NCBI RefSeq assembly: GCF_027568395.1
Contig: NZ_JANKZL010000016.1
Location: 27,591 to 91,590, forward strand
Source of the DNA: Aminobacter sp. HY435
GTDB lineage: Bacteria > Pseudomonadota > Alphaproteobacteria > Rhizobiales > Rhizobiaceae
Reading direction: 5' to 3'
DNA length: 64,000 nt
Shown here piece by piece: positions 16,215-24,562 of the stretch. Position 1 is the first letter of the stretch, and the number at the start of each line of letters is the position of its first letter. A program made the translations under genes and the position numbers. The notes below the pieces were generated by a model that saw only the letters and a list, made by a program, of their open reading frames with translations, had not been told where the DNA came from and did no database searches.

Positions 16215-17798
16215 TCACGCGTTGAGCCAGCACTTGGACAGCGCGTAGCCGCCCATCATCTCCTGATTGCCGTCATCGACCCAGCCACCGACCTTGGCGC
16301 TGGTCGCGTCGATGAAGTCGTTGAACATCGGCGTGATGACGCCGCCTTCGTCGCGCACGATCTGTCCCATGTCGGCATAGATCGCTTTGCGCTTCGCCGG
16401 GTCGAGTTCCGAGCGCGCCTGGAACAGCATCTTGTCGAAGTCTTCGCGGAAGAAGCGCGTGTCATTCCAGTCGGCCTTGGAATAGTAGGCGGTCGAGTAC
16501 ATCTGGTCCTGGGTCGGACGGCCGCCCCAGTAGGATGCGGAGAACGGCTGCTTGTTCCACACCTCCGACCAGTAGCCGTCGCCCGGCTCGCGCTTGACGT
16601 CGAGCGTGATGCCGGCCTTGGCGGCGCTCTGCTGGTAGAGCTGTGCGGCGTCGACGGCGCCGGGGAAGGCGACGTCCGAGGTGCGCAGCAAGACAGGGCC
16701 GCTGTGGCCGGATTTCTTGTAGTGGAAAGCGGCCTTGTCGGGGTCGAACTTGCGCTGCTCCATTTCGGTGAACAGCGGATAGGCCTTGTTGATCGGCGTA
16801 TCATTGCCCAGCGAGCCGTAGCCCATCAGGATCTTGTCGAGCATCTCTTCGCGGTCGAGCGCGTATTTCAGTGCCAGCCGGAGATCGTTGTTGTCGAACG
16901 GCGCGGTGTTGCAGTGGGCGATGAAGACGTAGTGGCCGCGGCCGGCGACGTTGCGGATGACCACGCCCGGAACCCGCTTTATCAGGTTGACGATCTTGGG
17001 CTCGACACGGTTGATGATGTCGACCTGGCCGCCCTGCAGCGCAGACGTGCGGGCGGTGGCGTCGTTGATGACGATGATCTCGATCTGGTCGGCGAAGCCG
17101 CGGTCGTCGCGCCAGTAGTTGGCGAACTTCTCGCCGCCAAGCCGCACGCCTGCCTCGTTGACCGTCACCTTGTAGGGACCGGTGCCGATGCCGGCGTCGG
17201 GTTTGTCCTTGCCGCCATTGGGCTGGATCATCAGGTGATAGTCGTCGAGCAGGAAGGGCAGGTCGGCGTTGGCTTCCTTGAGCTCGAACACGACGTCCTG
17301 GCCATTGGCCTTGACCGAGGCGATGCCGCCCATCAGTCCGAGCGCGCCGGATTTCGCCTTTTCGTCGGAATGGCGCTCGATTGTAGCCACGACATCGGCA
17401 GGGGTCATCTCCTGGCCGTTGTGGAACTGCACGCCCTTGCGGATCTTGAAGGTCCAGGTCTTGGCGTCGTCGGATGCGCCCCATTCCTCGGCAAGTGCCG
17501 GCTTTGGCTCGCCTTCCGGCGAAATCTGCACCAGCTGCTCGCCCCACTGGCGGCCGAAGAAGTAAGGTACCTGGCTCGACCAGGACGCCGGGTCGAGGCT
17601 GTCGGTGGCCGCACCTCCCTGCATGCCGGCGCGCAAGATGCCTCCCTTGACGGGGCCTTCGGCCTTGGCTGCGCTGGCCAGCAACGAGTTCGCGAATGTT
17701 GCCGCGACGCCCAGGGCCGCGGCGCGGCCCAGGAAATCACGGCGGTTCAATTTGCCCGCAGCGACTCGGCGGCTCATATATTCTAGTTCATTGGACAT
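16215..17798 (-). CDS. ABC transporter substrate-binding protein, SBP_bac_5 family, Tat-exported
   Basis: A 527-residue periplasmic binding protein of the peptide/nickel family 5. The N-terminus has a twin-arginine signal: 'NRRDFLGRAAALG' then a hydrophobic stretch and 'LLASAAKAEGP' as cleavage region. Family landmarks include 'LAEEWGASDDAKTWTFKIRK' and 'GVQFHNGQEMTPADV'. Start 17798 is supported by AGGAG eight bases upstream; the open frame before it is non-coding. It supplies the permease/ATPase genes that follow. The ligand is not readable; the neighbouring CocE/NonD hydrolase hints at an amide- or ester-containing substrate. Confidence 0.93.
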   Translation of the reverse strand: MSNELEYMSRRVAAGKLNRRDFLGRAAALGVAATFANSLLASAAKAEGPVKGGILRAGMQGGAATDSLDPASWSSQVPYFFGRQWGEQLVQISPEGEPKPALAEEWGASDDAKTWTFKIRKGVQFHNGQEMTPADVVATIERHSDEKAKSGALGLMGGIASVKANGQDVVFELKEANADLPFLLDDYHLMIQPNGGKDKPDAGIGTGPYKVTVNEAGVRLGGEKFANYWRDDRGFADQIEIIVINDATARTSALQGGQVDIINRVEPKIVNLIKRVPGVVIRNVAGRGHYVFIAHCNTAPFDNNDLRLALKYALDREEMLDKILMGYGSLGNDTPINKAYPLFTEMEQRKFDPDKAAFHYKKSGHSGPVLLRTSDVAFPGAVDAAQLYQQSAAKAGITLDVKREPGDGYWSEVWNKQPFSASYWGGRPTQDQMYSTAYYSKADWNDTRFFREDFDKMLFQARSELDPAKRKAIYADMGQIVRDEGGVITPMFNDFIDATSAKVGGWVDDGNQEMMGGYALSKCWLNA

Positions 17799-17882
17799 TG
17801 GAAAGCTCCTCACTCTGGCGGTCGTTATTGCTCGACTTCTGGTGGCAATATTGACCGTAACGTAAGGGCATCGGCAAGGCCG

Positions 17883-17919
17883 AATGCGACATCGAGTGGC
17901 GCAATCGCCACGTCGCATT
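17883..17919. other. Intercistronic hairpin before the ABC binding-protein gene
   Basis: AATGCGAC-(ATCGA)-GTGGCG pairs with CGCCACGTCGCATT around a CAAT loop, so a 14-bp stem with a five-base bulge. It sits between the hydrolase stop and the binding-protein start, where it could stabilise the binding-protein mRNA or attenuate read-through. There is no T run, so it is not a standard terminator. Confidence 0.45.
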
Positions 17920-17939
17920 TGGACCAAGCCGCTTCCGCC

Positions 17940-19940
17940 TCAGATATGGTCGCGGGCGACGGTCTCGCTGAACTCGCGCTCGAAAACCAAGCTTTCATTC
18001 TCATAGGCCTCGATGCGGCCAGTAAGATGGAAGTTCTCGCCATCGCAGCGCATCGTCGTGAAGGCTTCGGTTCTGACCGACCAGTCGTCGCGTTTCAGCG
18101 TCTGGGTCCAATGGGTCTCGCCATGGGCCGCCAGAGGGTCGGCGGGATCGATGCTCCAGGCTTCACGGGCGACCTCGCCGACGGCCAGTCCGTGGTCGAG
18201 ATCGCGGGTTTCGCCAAAGTCGTCGACGATGCGCAGCGTCACCTTGCCGCCTGTCCGTTCGACCTTGCGGCTGTGGCTGTCCTCGCGCAGCGCTTCGATC
18301 TGCCAGGGGGCGGCGGCTTCCGGTTCCTCGAAATGCCATTCGTCGCCTTCACCCGAAGCACGCACCGGCAGGTCGATGGAGCCATCATGGATTGTCAGCG
18401 TCACCTCTTTGGGCGACGGCCAGACCAGCGGCCAATAGGTCGAGGACACGGCGATGCGCAGCCGGTTGCCCGATGCAACACGGTAGGCGATGTCGTCGAG
18501 CTTGAAAGCGATCTCCATCGTCTCGCCCGGCACCACATCCTCGGGGAGTTCGTGGCTGTTGCGGTGGCAGAGATTGAGCACGCCATAGGTGATACGCGTC
18601 GAGGCACCGTCCGGCTGGACGTCGCACAGGCGTACCGCGACCATCGCTCGCCTGCGGTCGGCTGACAATTTCAGCCTGATGACCGCGCTGCCGACGATGT
18701 CGAGAGGGGCGTCGAGTACACCACCGTCGAAGCAGGCCGACTTGGCATCATCCGCCCGCTGGTCTCCCGGCAGCTCCGGCCCGAGCCAGATGGCGCAGTA
18801 TTCGCCGCCATCCATGCCGCAGTCCTGCGGCGAGGCAATCGACACGGCTTGCTCAAGCTTGCCGTCGGTGGCCAGCGTGCCGTTCGCGCCGAGCGCCAGG
18901 GTTTTGGTGGCGATGTCGAGCGAGGGCCATTGCTGCTCGGCGATCCAGCGTCCCTGACGCTCAAGGTACCATTCGCGCGGCGGTTCGGAGTCCATGACGT
19001 AAAGCCGCATCGCCGGATCGTCCTCGACGCCGGTTTCCTTGCCCTTGAGCCAGTGGTCCCACCAGCGCAACGCCTCCTGCAGGAAGCCGATGGCCGGCTT
19101 CGGCACGGCGAAATGCGGGTATTTGTGCACCCACGGACCGGCAATGCCCTTGACCGGCGCGTTGAGGTTGCTGACCAGGCGCGAGACTGTGTTCTTGTAG
19201 GAATCGCCCCAGCCGCCGATAGCGAGGACGGCGGCCTTGATCGCGGAGTAATCCTCGTTGACCGAGCCGCGCTTCCAGTAGGCGTCGCGGCGCTGGTGCC
19301 TGAGCCAGAGGGGCGGCAGGAAGGGTTCGTGGCTGAGCCGGGCGAGCCACATATCGCGCCACTTTTCGCCGACCAGTGCCGGGTCCGGCGGCCGCGATGA
19401 GTAGGACAGCATGGTGGCGCCCCAGCCCATGTTCTCGTTGAGCAACAGGCCGCCCTTGTAGTGGATGTCGTCAGCATAGCGGTCGTCGGTCGAGCACAGC
19501 GTAATGACGGCCTTCAGCGCCTTGGGCTGCAGGGCTGCGACCTGGAGCCCGTTGAAGCCGCCCCAGGATATGCCCATCATGCCGACCTTGCCGTTGCACC
19601 AGGGCTGCGCCGCCGCCCAGGCGATGACGTCGCAGGCGTCCTGCCACTCCTGGTCGGAGTATTCGTCGTCCATCAGACCTTCAGAATCGCCGTTGCCGCG
19701 CATATCGACGCGAATCGAGGCATAGCCGTGCCCGGCGAAATAAGGATGGGTCAGGCAGTCGCGAGCCGTCGTGCCGTCGCGCTTGCGGTAGGGCAGGTGC
19801 TCGAGAATGGCAGGGACCGGATCCTGGTCGGCATCGGCAGGCATCCATATGCGTGCCGATAGCCGCGTGCCGTCGGGCATGACGATGCCCATGTCGGGAA
19901 ATTCGACGATGTCGCGCGGAAATTCGGTGATGGTTTTCAT
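17940..19940 (-). CDS. CocE/NonD-family (peptidase S15-like) hydrolase
   Basis: A 666-residue serine hydrolase of the X-Pro dipeptidyl-peptidase/cocaine esterase group. The N-terminal alpha/beta hydrolase domain carries 'RLSARIWMPADADQDPVPAI', 'GYASIRVDMRGNGDSEGLMD' and the nucleophile elbow 'GMMGISWGGFNG' (Ser near residue 130). The jelly-roll C-terminal domain contains 'YWPLVWPSPKEVTLTIHD'. Members hydrolyse amide and ester bonds (cocaine, glutaryl-7-ACA, Pro-X peptides). No signal peptide is evident. I start at 19940 (MKTITEF); a start nine codons upstream is possible. It is probably first in the operon with the peptide-type ABC importer. Confidence 0.9.
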   Translation of the reverse strand: MKTITEFPRDIVEFPDMGIVMPDGTRLSARIWMPADADQDPVPAILEHLPYRKRDGTTARDCLTHPYFAGHGYASIRVDMRGNGDSEGLMDDEYSDQEWQDACDVIAWAAAQPWCNGKVGMMGISWGGFNGLQVAALQPKALKAVITLCSTDDRYADDIHYKGGLLLNENMGWGATMLSYSSRPPDPALVGEKWRDMWLARLSHEPFLPPLWLRHQRRDAYWKRGSVNEDYSAIKAAVLAIGGWGDSYKNTVSRLVSNLNAPVKGIAGPWVHKYPHFAVPKPAIGFLQEALRWWDHWLKGKETGVEDDPAMRLYVMDSEPPREWYLERQGRWIAEQQWPSLDIATKTLALGANGTLATDGKLEQAVSIASPQDCGMDGGEYCAIWLGPELPGDQRADDAKSACFDGGVLDAPLDIVGSAVIRLKLSADRRRAMVAVRLCDVQPDGASTRITYGVLNLCHRNSHELPEDVVPGETMEIAFKLDDIAYRVASGNRLRIAVSSTYWPLVWPSPKEVTLTIHDGSIDLPVRASGEGDEWHFEEPEAAAPWQIEALREDSHSRKVERTGGKVTLRIVDDFGETRDLDHGLAVGEVAREAWSIDPADPLAAHGETHWTQTLKRDDWSVRTEAFTTMRCDGENFHLTGRIEAYENESLVFEREFSETVARDHI

Positions 19941-20041
19941 TGATATTCCAGTCTTGTGCTTCGCCATTTGTGCACGCTGGTGCCACTGCTGGCTAGCGTG
20001 GAAACGTCATCGGCAGGCGCAGGGCACAGCAGATTGAAATG

Positions 20042-20054
20042 ACCTTTTAAAGGT
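20042..20054. promoter_or_regulatory. Candidate operator of the toxin-antitoxin operon
   Basis: ACCTTT-T-AAAGGT is a perfect odd-centred palindrome 34 bases before the antitoxin start, just upstream of an AT-rich -10-like TAATTATA. Phd/YefM antitoxins bind such short palindromes to repress their own promoter. Confidence 0.45.
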
Positions 20055-20087
20055 ACTAATTATAGCTCTCGAAATGGGGCCACGAAA

Positions 20088-20336
20088 ATGCCGAACACAG
20101 TTCTCGCCGAAGTTACCGCCAGCGTCTCGGAGCTGAAGAAGAACCCGATGGGCACCGTGGCTGCCGGTGAAGGGTTTCCCGTCGCCATTCTCAATCGCAA
20201 CGAGCCGGCCTTCTACTGCGTGCCAGCCAAGGCTTTCGAGGCGATGATGGACCGCCTTGAGGATATCGAACTCAACACGATCGCCGATGCTCGCAAGGGC
20301 GAGAAGCGCGTGCGGGTCGATATCGATGCCCTATGA
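20088..20336 (+). CDS. Type II antitoxin, Phd/YefM family
   Basis: An 82-residue protein with the Phd/YefM pattern: an N-terminal DNA-binding fold ('VTASVSELKKNPMGTVAAGE', then 'PVAILNRNEPAFYCVPAKAF') and an acidic helical C-terminus that wraps the toxin. It probably binds and neutralises the overlapping RelE-like toxin and represses the operon through the palindrome upstream. The toxin start lies 11 bases inside its 3' end, so the two are translationally coupled. Confidence 0.88.
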   Translation: MPNTVLAEVTASVSELKKNPMGTVAAGEGFPVAILNRNEPAFYCVPAKAFEAMMDRLEDIELNTIADARKGEKRVRVDIDAL

Positions 20337-20607
20337 GGTCGAGTTCCTCGAAACCGCACTGAAAGAATGGAAGGCGCTCGACGCAAACACGCGCGAGCAA
20401 TTCCGCAAGAAGCTGAAGGAGCGCTGTGACACCCCGCGCGTGCCTTCAGCCAAGCTGCACGGCGCCAAAGACCGCTACAAGATCAAGCTGCGCAGCGCCG
20501 GTTTTCGTCTCGTCTATGAGGTGGAAGACGACAGGCTGGTGGTGCTGGTCATCGCAATAGGCAGGCGTGACCGCCTTGAGGTTTATGCCAAGGCGGCCAG
20601 GCGCTGA
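20326..20607 (+). CDS. RelE/ParE-family toxin
   Basis: A 93-residue basic protein with the RelE fold signature: 'YEVEFLETALKEWKALD' at the N-terminus, a helical hairpin rich in Lys, then 'LHGAKDRYKIKLRSAGFRLV' and 'VLVIAIGRRDRLEVYAKA'. RelE toxins cleave mRNA in the ribosomal A site; the conserved basic residues (Lys and Arg in 'YKIKLRSAGFR' and 'GRRDRLEVY') are present, so it is probably active. ATG 20326 matches the family N-terminus; earlier open codons are in a frame shared with the antitoxin gene. Confidence 0.88.
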   Translation: MPYEVEFLETALKEWKALDANTREQFRKKLKERCDTPRVPSAKLHGAKDRYKIKLRSAGFRLVYEVEDDRLVVLVIAIGRRDRLEVYAKAARR

Positions 20608-20614
20608 TTTCGCG

Positions 20615-21208
20615 TCAGTTCAGCGGGATGTCGTTGTCGTTCTTGCTCTCCTGGTAGGTCTCCGACATCTCGTCATAGAGCTTCGAGATCTTTGCGACGC
20701 GCTCTTCCAGCCGCTTGCGGTCGGCCTCGGGCAGTTCGCGCACCAGCTTGCGCAGGGAAAAGCTCTTCCAGTAGGCGTTCTCGGCGTTGTAGCCGCCGGG
20801 CTCGAGCGTGAAGACCTCTTTCAGGATCTTGAGATCATGCGGGATGGCGAAGCTGTCGCGCGAATCCTCGTGGCTGAAGAGATAGTAGAAATTGTCGAAG
20901 CCGGCCCAGGTGATGGCCGACAGGCACAGCGAGCAGGGCTCGTGGGTCGACAGGAAGATAAGGTCCTTGGTGTCGGCGCGGGTTGCCTTGGGCATTTCGT
21001 AAAAGCGCTTCAGGCAGTGCATCTCGCCGTGCCAGAGCGGATTTTCGAGCTCGTTGTTGGTCTCGGCGATGACGAGCGAGCGGTCGTCCTTGGCAAGCAG
21101 TGCGGCGCCGAACAGCTTGTTGCCCTTCTTCACGCCTTCGGCGGTCATGGGCACGATATCGTTTTCGATGACGTCGAAGAGGCGTTCGATGAGCGAGAGT
21201 TCGGCCAT
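20615..21208 (-). CDS. Cytidine/guanine-deaminase-like nucleoside deaminase
   Basis: A 197-residue zinc deaminase. The catalytic pair is visible as 'WHGEMHCLKRFYE' (H-x-E type, near residue 60) and 'STHEPCSLCLSAITWAG' (PCxxC, near residues 91-95), which hold the zinc. It fits nucleobase/nucleoside deaminases such as guanine or cytosine deaminase. The N-terminus has 'GNKLFGAALLAKDD', equivalent to the substrate loop. It ends the minus-strand allantoin/urate arm, starting three bases after allA, so it is probably a purine or ureide-pathway deaminase; the substrate is inferred. Confidence 0.8.
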   Translation of the reverse strand: MAELSLIERLFDVIENDIVPMTAEGVKKGNKLFGAALLAKDDRSLVIAETNNELENPLWHGEMHCLKRFYEMPKATRADTKDLIFLSTHEPCSLCLSAITWAGFDNFYYLFSHEDSRDSFAIPHDLKILKEVFTLEPGGYNAENAYWKSFSLRKLVRELPEADRKRLEERVAKISKLYDEMSETYQESKNDNDIPLN

Positions 21209-21211
21209 GTG

Positions 21212-21724
21212 TCAGAAGCCTTCCGGAAGGACGATTTCGTAAGGGTGCGAGAAGTGGAACTCTTCGAGATTGGAGCCATTGCCGCCGCGGTCGACGACGA
21301 CGAAGTCCTGGTTCTCGCCGATCGGCGTCAGCACGCCGTGCCAGAGGTTGCGCGGATAATTGACGCCCTGGCCCGGTGCGGTGACGAAAGCATGCGGCAC
21401 ACCCGGGCCGTCGCCGATGTCATGGCAGACAACGACGAGATAGGGCCGCGGCGACAGCGGAATGAAGGCCTGGCTGCCGAAGGGGTGGCGCTCGACCATC
21501 GAGAGCTTCAACGGGAACGGGTAGGGCGTTCCCTTGAAGATGTTGATAATGACGTGGCCGTCCGGGCCGGCCGCCTCGGCGCGGGCGAGCGCATGATAGC
21601 GCTCGCATTTGCCTGCGTTGATCGGGTAGTGCGTGTCGCAGTTGGTGTCGATCACCTCGCCGAACTCGGCGAAGTTCTCCCGCGTCAGCGGCTTGGCCAC
21701 GATCAGCTTCATCTCACCCGACAT
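21212..21724 (-). CDS. allA: Ureidoglycolate lyase
   Basis: A 170-residue cupin-fold enzyme that splits ureidoglycolate to glyoxylate and urea. AllA landmarks are the N-terminal 'VAKPLTRENFAEFGEVID' and 'MVERHPFGSQAFIPLSPRPY', 'GQGVNYPRNLWHGVLTPIGE' with the conserved His, and 'FVVVDRGGNGSNLEEFHF'. It follows allE by nine bases and precedes the deaminase, so it belongs to one transcript. The glyoxylate made here may be processed by the glycerate-kinase-type enzyme at 34.5 kb. Confidence 0.95.
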   Translation of the reverse strand: MSGEMKLIVAKPLTRENFAEFGEVIDTNCDTHYPINAGKCERYHALARAEAAGPDGHVIINIFKGTPYPFPLKLSMVERHPFGSQAFIPLSPRPYLVVVCHDIGDGPGVPHAFVTAPGQGVNYPRNLWHGVLTPIGENQDFVVVDRGGNGSNLEEFHFSHPYEIVLPEGF

Positions 21725-21733
21725 GGCTTGTCC

Positions 21734-22579
21734 TCAGCGGCGGCGCGTGGCGTTGAAGGCGCCGAGCTGCATATGGCGGTTGACGTCCTTGTAGAGCAGG
21801 TAGCGGAATTTGCCGGGGCCACCGGCATAGCAGGCCTGCGGGCAGAAGGCGCGCAGCCACATGAAGTCGCCGGCCTCGACCTCGACCCAGTCGTTGTTCA
21901 GCCGGTAGACGGCCTTGCCTTCGAGCACATAAAGCCCGTGCTCCATGACGTGGGTTTCGGGGAACGGAATGATGCCGCCCGGTTCGAAGGTCACCACCGT
22001 CACATGCATGTCGTGGCGCAGGTCGTTGGGATCGACAAAGCGGGTCGTCGCCCATCTGCCGTCCGTATCCGGCATTGCGTTCGGCGCGATGTCGTTGTCG
22101 TTGAGGAACAGCGGCTCGGGGGCGTCGAGGCCGTCGACAAATTCGTAGGCCTTGCGGATCCAGTGGAAGCGCGCCGTCTCCGCGCCGGCGTTGCGCATCG
22201 TCCAGCCGCCCGCCGGCGGCAGGTAGGCATAGCCGCCGGGCGTCAGCACATGGCTCTTGCCGGCAATCGTGACGGTTACCTCGCCTTCGACGACGAAGAA
22301 CACGCCCTCGGCGCCGGCGTCGGGCTCCGGCCGGTCGCTGCCGCCGCCCGGCTGCACTTCCATGATGTATTGCGAGAAGGTCTCGGCGAAACCCGAGAGC
22401 GGTCGCGCGATGACCCACAGCCGCGTCTTGTCCCAGTGCGGCAGGAAGCTGGTGACGATGTCCGAAAACTCGCGCTTCGGAATCACCGCGTAGGCTTCGG
22501 TGAAGACGGCACGGTCGGTGATCAGGTCCGTCTGGGGGGGCAGGCCGCCTTTCGGCGCGTAATAGGAGCGTTTTGCCAT
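21734..22579 (-). CDS. allE: (S)-ureidoglycine aminohydrolase
   Basis: A 281-residue bicupin that releases ammonia from (S)-ureidoglycine to give (S)-ureidoglycolate. N-terminal 'YYAPKGGLPPQTDLITDRAV', first cupin with 'GVFFVVEGEVTVTIAGKSHV', second with 'PFPETHVMEHGLYVLEGKAV', whose His and Glu form the Mn site, and the C-terminal 'QACYAGGPGKFRYLLYKD'. Start 22579 lies five bases after the puuE-uraD stop, so the genes are coupled. No allantoate amidohydrolase gene (allC) is seen in the window, so the preceding step must be encoded elsewhere. Confidence 0.94.
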   Translation of the reverse strand: MAKRSYYAPKGGLPPQTDLITDRAVFTEAYAVIPKREFSDIVTSFLPHWDKTRLWVIARPLSGFAETFSQYIMEVQPGGGSDRPEPDAGAEGVFFVVEGEVTVTIAGKSHVLTPGGYAYLPPAGGWTMRNAGAETARFHWIRKAYEFVDGLDAPEPLFLNDNDIAPNAMPDTDGRWATTRFVDPNDLRHDMHVTVVTFEPGGIIPFPETHVMEHGLYVLEGKAVYRLNNDWVEVEAGDFMWLRAFCPQACYAGGPGKFRYLLYKDVNRHMQLGAFNATRRR

Positions 22580-22583
22580 GGTC

Positions 22584-24017
22584 TTAACTGGGAAGGAGAT
22601 CGTTGAGGCGGTACCAGGCGATACGCTCCACCTGCTTGCAGGCGGTTGCGAATTCCTGGTCGCGGGTGTTGGCGATGCGGGTCTCGAATGCCTTGAGAAT
22701 GCTCGCCTTGTCATTGTCGCGCACGGCGATGATGAAGGGGAAGCCGAATTTCTCGACATAGGTTGCGTTGAGCTCGGTGAAGCGGGCGCGCTCGGCGTCG
22801 GTCAGGGCGTCGAGGCCGGCCGAGGCCTGTTCCTTGGTCGACTCCTCTGTCAGGCGCCTGGCCTGGGCCAGCTTGCCGGCGAGGTCGGGGTGGGCGGTCA
22901 GCACGCCGAGGCGCTCGGTCTCGCTGGCCGAACGGAAGGCGCGGCAGAGCGCGTTGTGCAGGCCACCCGCGCTGTCATGCGCCGGCCCGAGCTCGAATTC
23001 GAAGGCGCGTTCGGCGATCCACGGCGAATGTTCGAAAATTCCGCCGAAACGCTGCACGAACTCGTCGCGGGGCATGCGTGACGGACGCAGCGCTTGCGGC
23101 TGGTAGGGATGATTGTCGCGCCAGTGCTGGGCGATGTCCTGGCGGCGGGCCAGCCAGACCTTGTCGTGGCCCTGCACATATTCGATGAAACGGCGAAGTG
23201 CTTCGGCGCGGCCGGGACGGCCGACAAGCCGGCAGTGCAGGCCGATGCTCATCATGCGCGGCCGACCGGCGGCACCTTCGCGGTACAGCGTATCGAAGCT
23301 GTCCTTGAGATAAGCGTAGAACTGATCGCCCGAGTTGAAGCCCTGCGCGGTCGCAAAACGCATGTCGTTGGCGTCGAGCGTGTAGGGGATCACCAGCTGC
23401 GGGCGTATCGCGTTGCCGTGGCCGTCATGGTCGAGCCAATAGGGCAGCTCGTCGTCATAGATGTCGGAAATCCACTCGAAGCCGCCTTCGGCGGCGGCAA
23501 GGCGTACCGAATAGACGGACGTGCGGCCGAGATAGAGGCCCTTGGGCCGCTCGCCAACGACTTCTGTGTGCAGGCGGACGGCTTCGACAAGGTCGGCAAG
23601 CTCATCCGCTTCCGCGTGATCGCGGTAATCGATCCATTTCAGGCCGTGCGAGGCGATTTCCCAGTCGGCGTCCTGCATCGCTGCGACATGGTCGGGCGAA
23701 CGCGCAAGGGCGGTCGCGACGCCATAGACGGTGACCGGCACATTGGCTTCGGTGAACATGCGGTGCAGCCGCCAGAAGCCGGCGCGGGCGCCGTATTCGT
23801 AGATTGATTCCATGTTCCAGTGGCGCTTGCCCGGCCATGGGGCCGCGCCGACGACCTCGGACAGGAACGCTTCCGAAGCGGCATCGCCGTGCAGGATGTT
23901 GTTTTCGCCGCCCTCTTCGTAGTTGACCACGAACTGGACGCAGACATTGGCCGCACCTGGCCACTGCGGGTTGGGTGGGTTTGCGCCATAGCCGCGCATG
24001 TCTCTTACGTAACGCAT
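22584..24017 (-). CDS. puuE-uraD: Fused allantoinase PuuE and OHCU decarboxylase UraD
   Basis: A 477-residue two-domain protein. Residues 1-305 are a cofactor-independent PuuE allantoinase of the polysaccharide-deacetylase fold ('[20 protein letters not shown]', '[12 protein letters not shown]', '[20 protein letters not shown]'). Residues about 310-477 are UraD, OHCU decarboxylase, with '[13 protein letters not shown]', the active-site '[12 protein letters not shown]' near residue 372 and '[11 protein letters not shown]'. UraD makes (S)-allantoin and PuuE opens it to allantoate, so two consecutive steps sit on one chain. The start was set at 24017 from the conserved PuuE N-terminus; the earlier open codons overlap the divergent promoter region. 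Confidence 0.93.
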   Translation of the reverse strand: MRYVRDMRGYGANPPNPQWPGAANVCVQFVVNYEEGGENNILHGDAASEAFLSEVVGAAPWPGKRHWNMESIYEYGARAGFWRLHRMFTEANVPVTVYGVATALARSPDHVAAMQDADWEIASHGLKWIDYRDHAEADELADLVEAVRLHTEVVGERPKGLYLGRTSVYSVRLAAAEGGFEWISDIYDDELPYWLDHDGHGNAIRPQLVIPYTLDANDMRFATAQGFNSGDQFYAYLKDSFDTLYREGAAGRPRMMSIGLHCRLVGRPGRAEALRRFIEYVQGHDKVWLARRQDIAQHWRDNHPYQPQALRPSRMPRDEFVQRFGGIFEHSPWIAERAFEFELGPAHDSAGGLHNALCRAFRSASETERLGVLTAHPDLAGKLAQARRLTEESTKEQASAGLDALTDAERARFTELNATYVEKFGFPFIIAVRDNDKASILKAFETRIANTRDQEFATACKQVERIAWYRLNDLLPS

Positions 24018-24088
24018 CGTACCTCGAAAACGGTCTTCACTGCCACTTGAGCAGGATAGCGAAAGGTGGGGCAGGCATTCCCTCGAAA

Positions 24089-24101
24089 AATTTTGAAAGT
24101 C
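24089..24101. promoter_or_regulatory. TTTTGAAAGTC motif shared with the puuD promoter
   Basis: The string TTTTGAAAGTC occurs here, in the divergent puuE/uraH gap, and again before puuD at 31053-31063. Around it TCGAAAAATTTTGA is roughly palindromic. It may be a site for the purine-cluster LysR regulator; evidence is a shared 11-mer only. Confidence 0.3.
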
Positions 24102-24193
24102 TTTTTGTGGCGGTCCGCTCGACCGCACCTTATGCAATGGCCTTAAATGGCGCAAAATCCAAGATGACTGCGAATATCGCCAAGGGAGGGCGA

Positions 24194-24559
24194 ATGACAA
24201 AGGCCGAAGGCGGACGCCTCACCACCCATGTCCTCGACACTGCCACCGGCAAGCCTGCCGAAGGGTTGTCGATCTCGCTGTTCCGCATCGAGGGCGATGT
24301 ACGCACCCTGCTCAAGAAGGTCGCCACCAACTCCGACGGCCGCTGCGATGCGCCGCTGCTCGCCGGCGACGAGTTCCTGGCCGGAGAATACGAGCTGATC
24401 TTCGCCGCCGGCGATTATCTTCGCGGCCTGGGCACGGATCTGCCGAAGCCGGCATTCCTCGACATCGTGCCGATCCGCTTCGGCATGGCCGAACGCACGC
24501 ATTATCATGTGCCGCTGTTGATCTCGCCCTTCGGCTATTCCACCTATAGAGGGAGCTGA
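24194..24559 (+). CDS. uraH: 5-Hydroxyisourate hydrolase
   Basis: A 121-residue transthyretin-like enzyme that hydrolyses 5-hydroxyisourate to OHCU. It has the N-terminal catalytic motif '[20 protein letters not shown]', '[14 protein letters not shown]', '[19 protein letters not shown]', with the C-terminal YRGS tetrapeptide that marks true HIU hydrolases rather than transthyretins. Start 24194 follows GGGAGGG; the in-frame ATG at 24164 is less well placed. No periplasmic signal is seen, so it acts in the cytoplasm between PuuD and UraD. It opens the plus-strand arm, followed three bases later by xdhA. Confidence 0.95.
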   Translation: MTKAEGGRLTTHVLDTATGKPAEGLSISLFRIEGDVRTLLKKVATNSDGRCDAPLLAGDEFLAGEYELIFAAGDYLRGLGTDLPKPAFLDIVPIRFGMAERTHYHVPLLISPFGYSTYRGS

Positions 24560-24562
24560 GCC

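Noticed and set aside
14333..17786. Long plus-strand frames of 594 and 630 codons in the ABC transporter region
   Set aside because: They overlap the clear minus-strand permease and binding-protein genes and are charged, low-complexity shadows.
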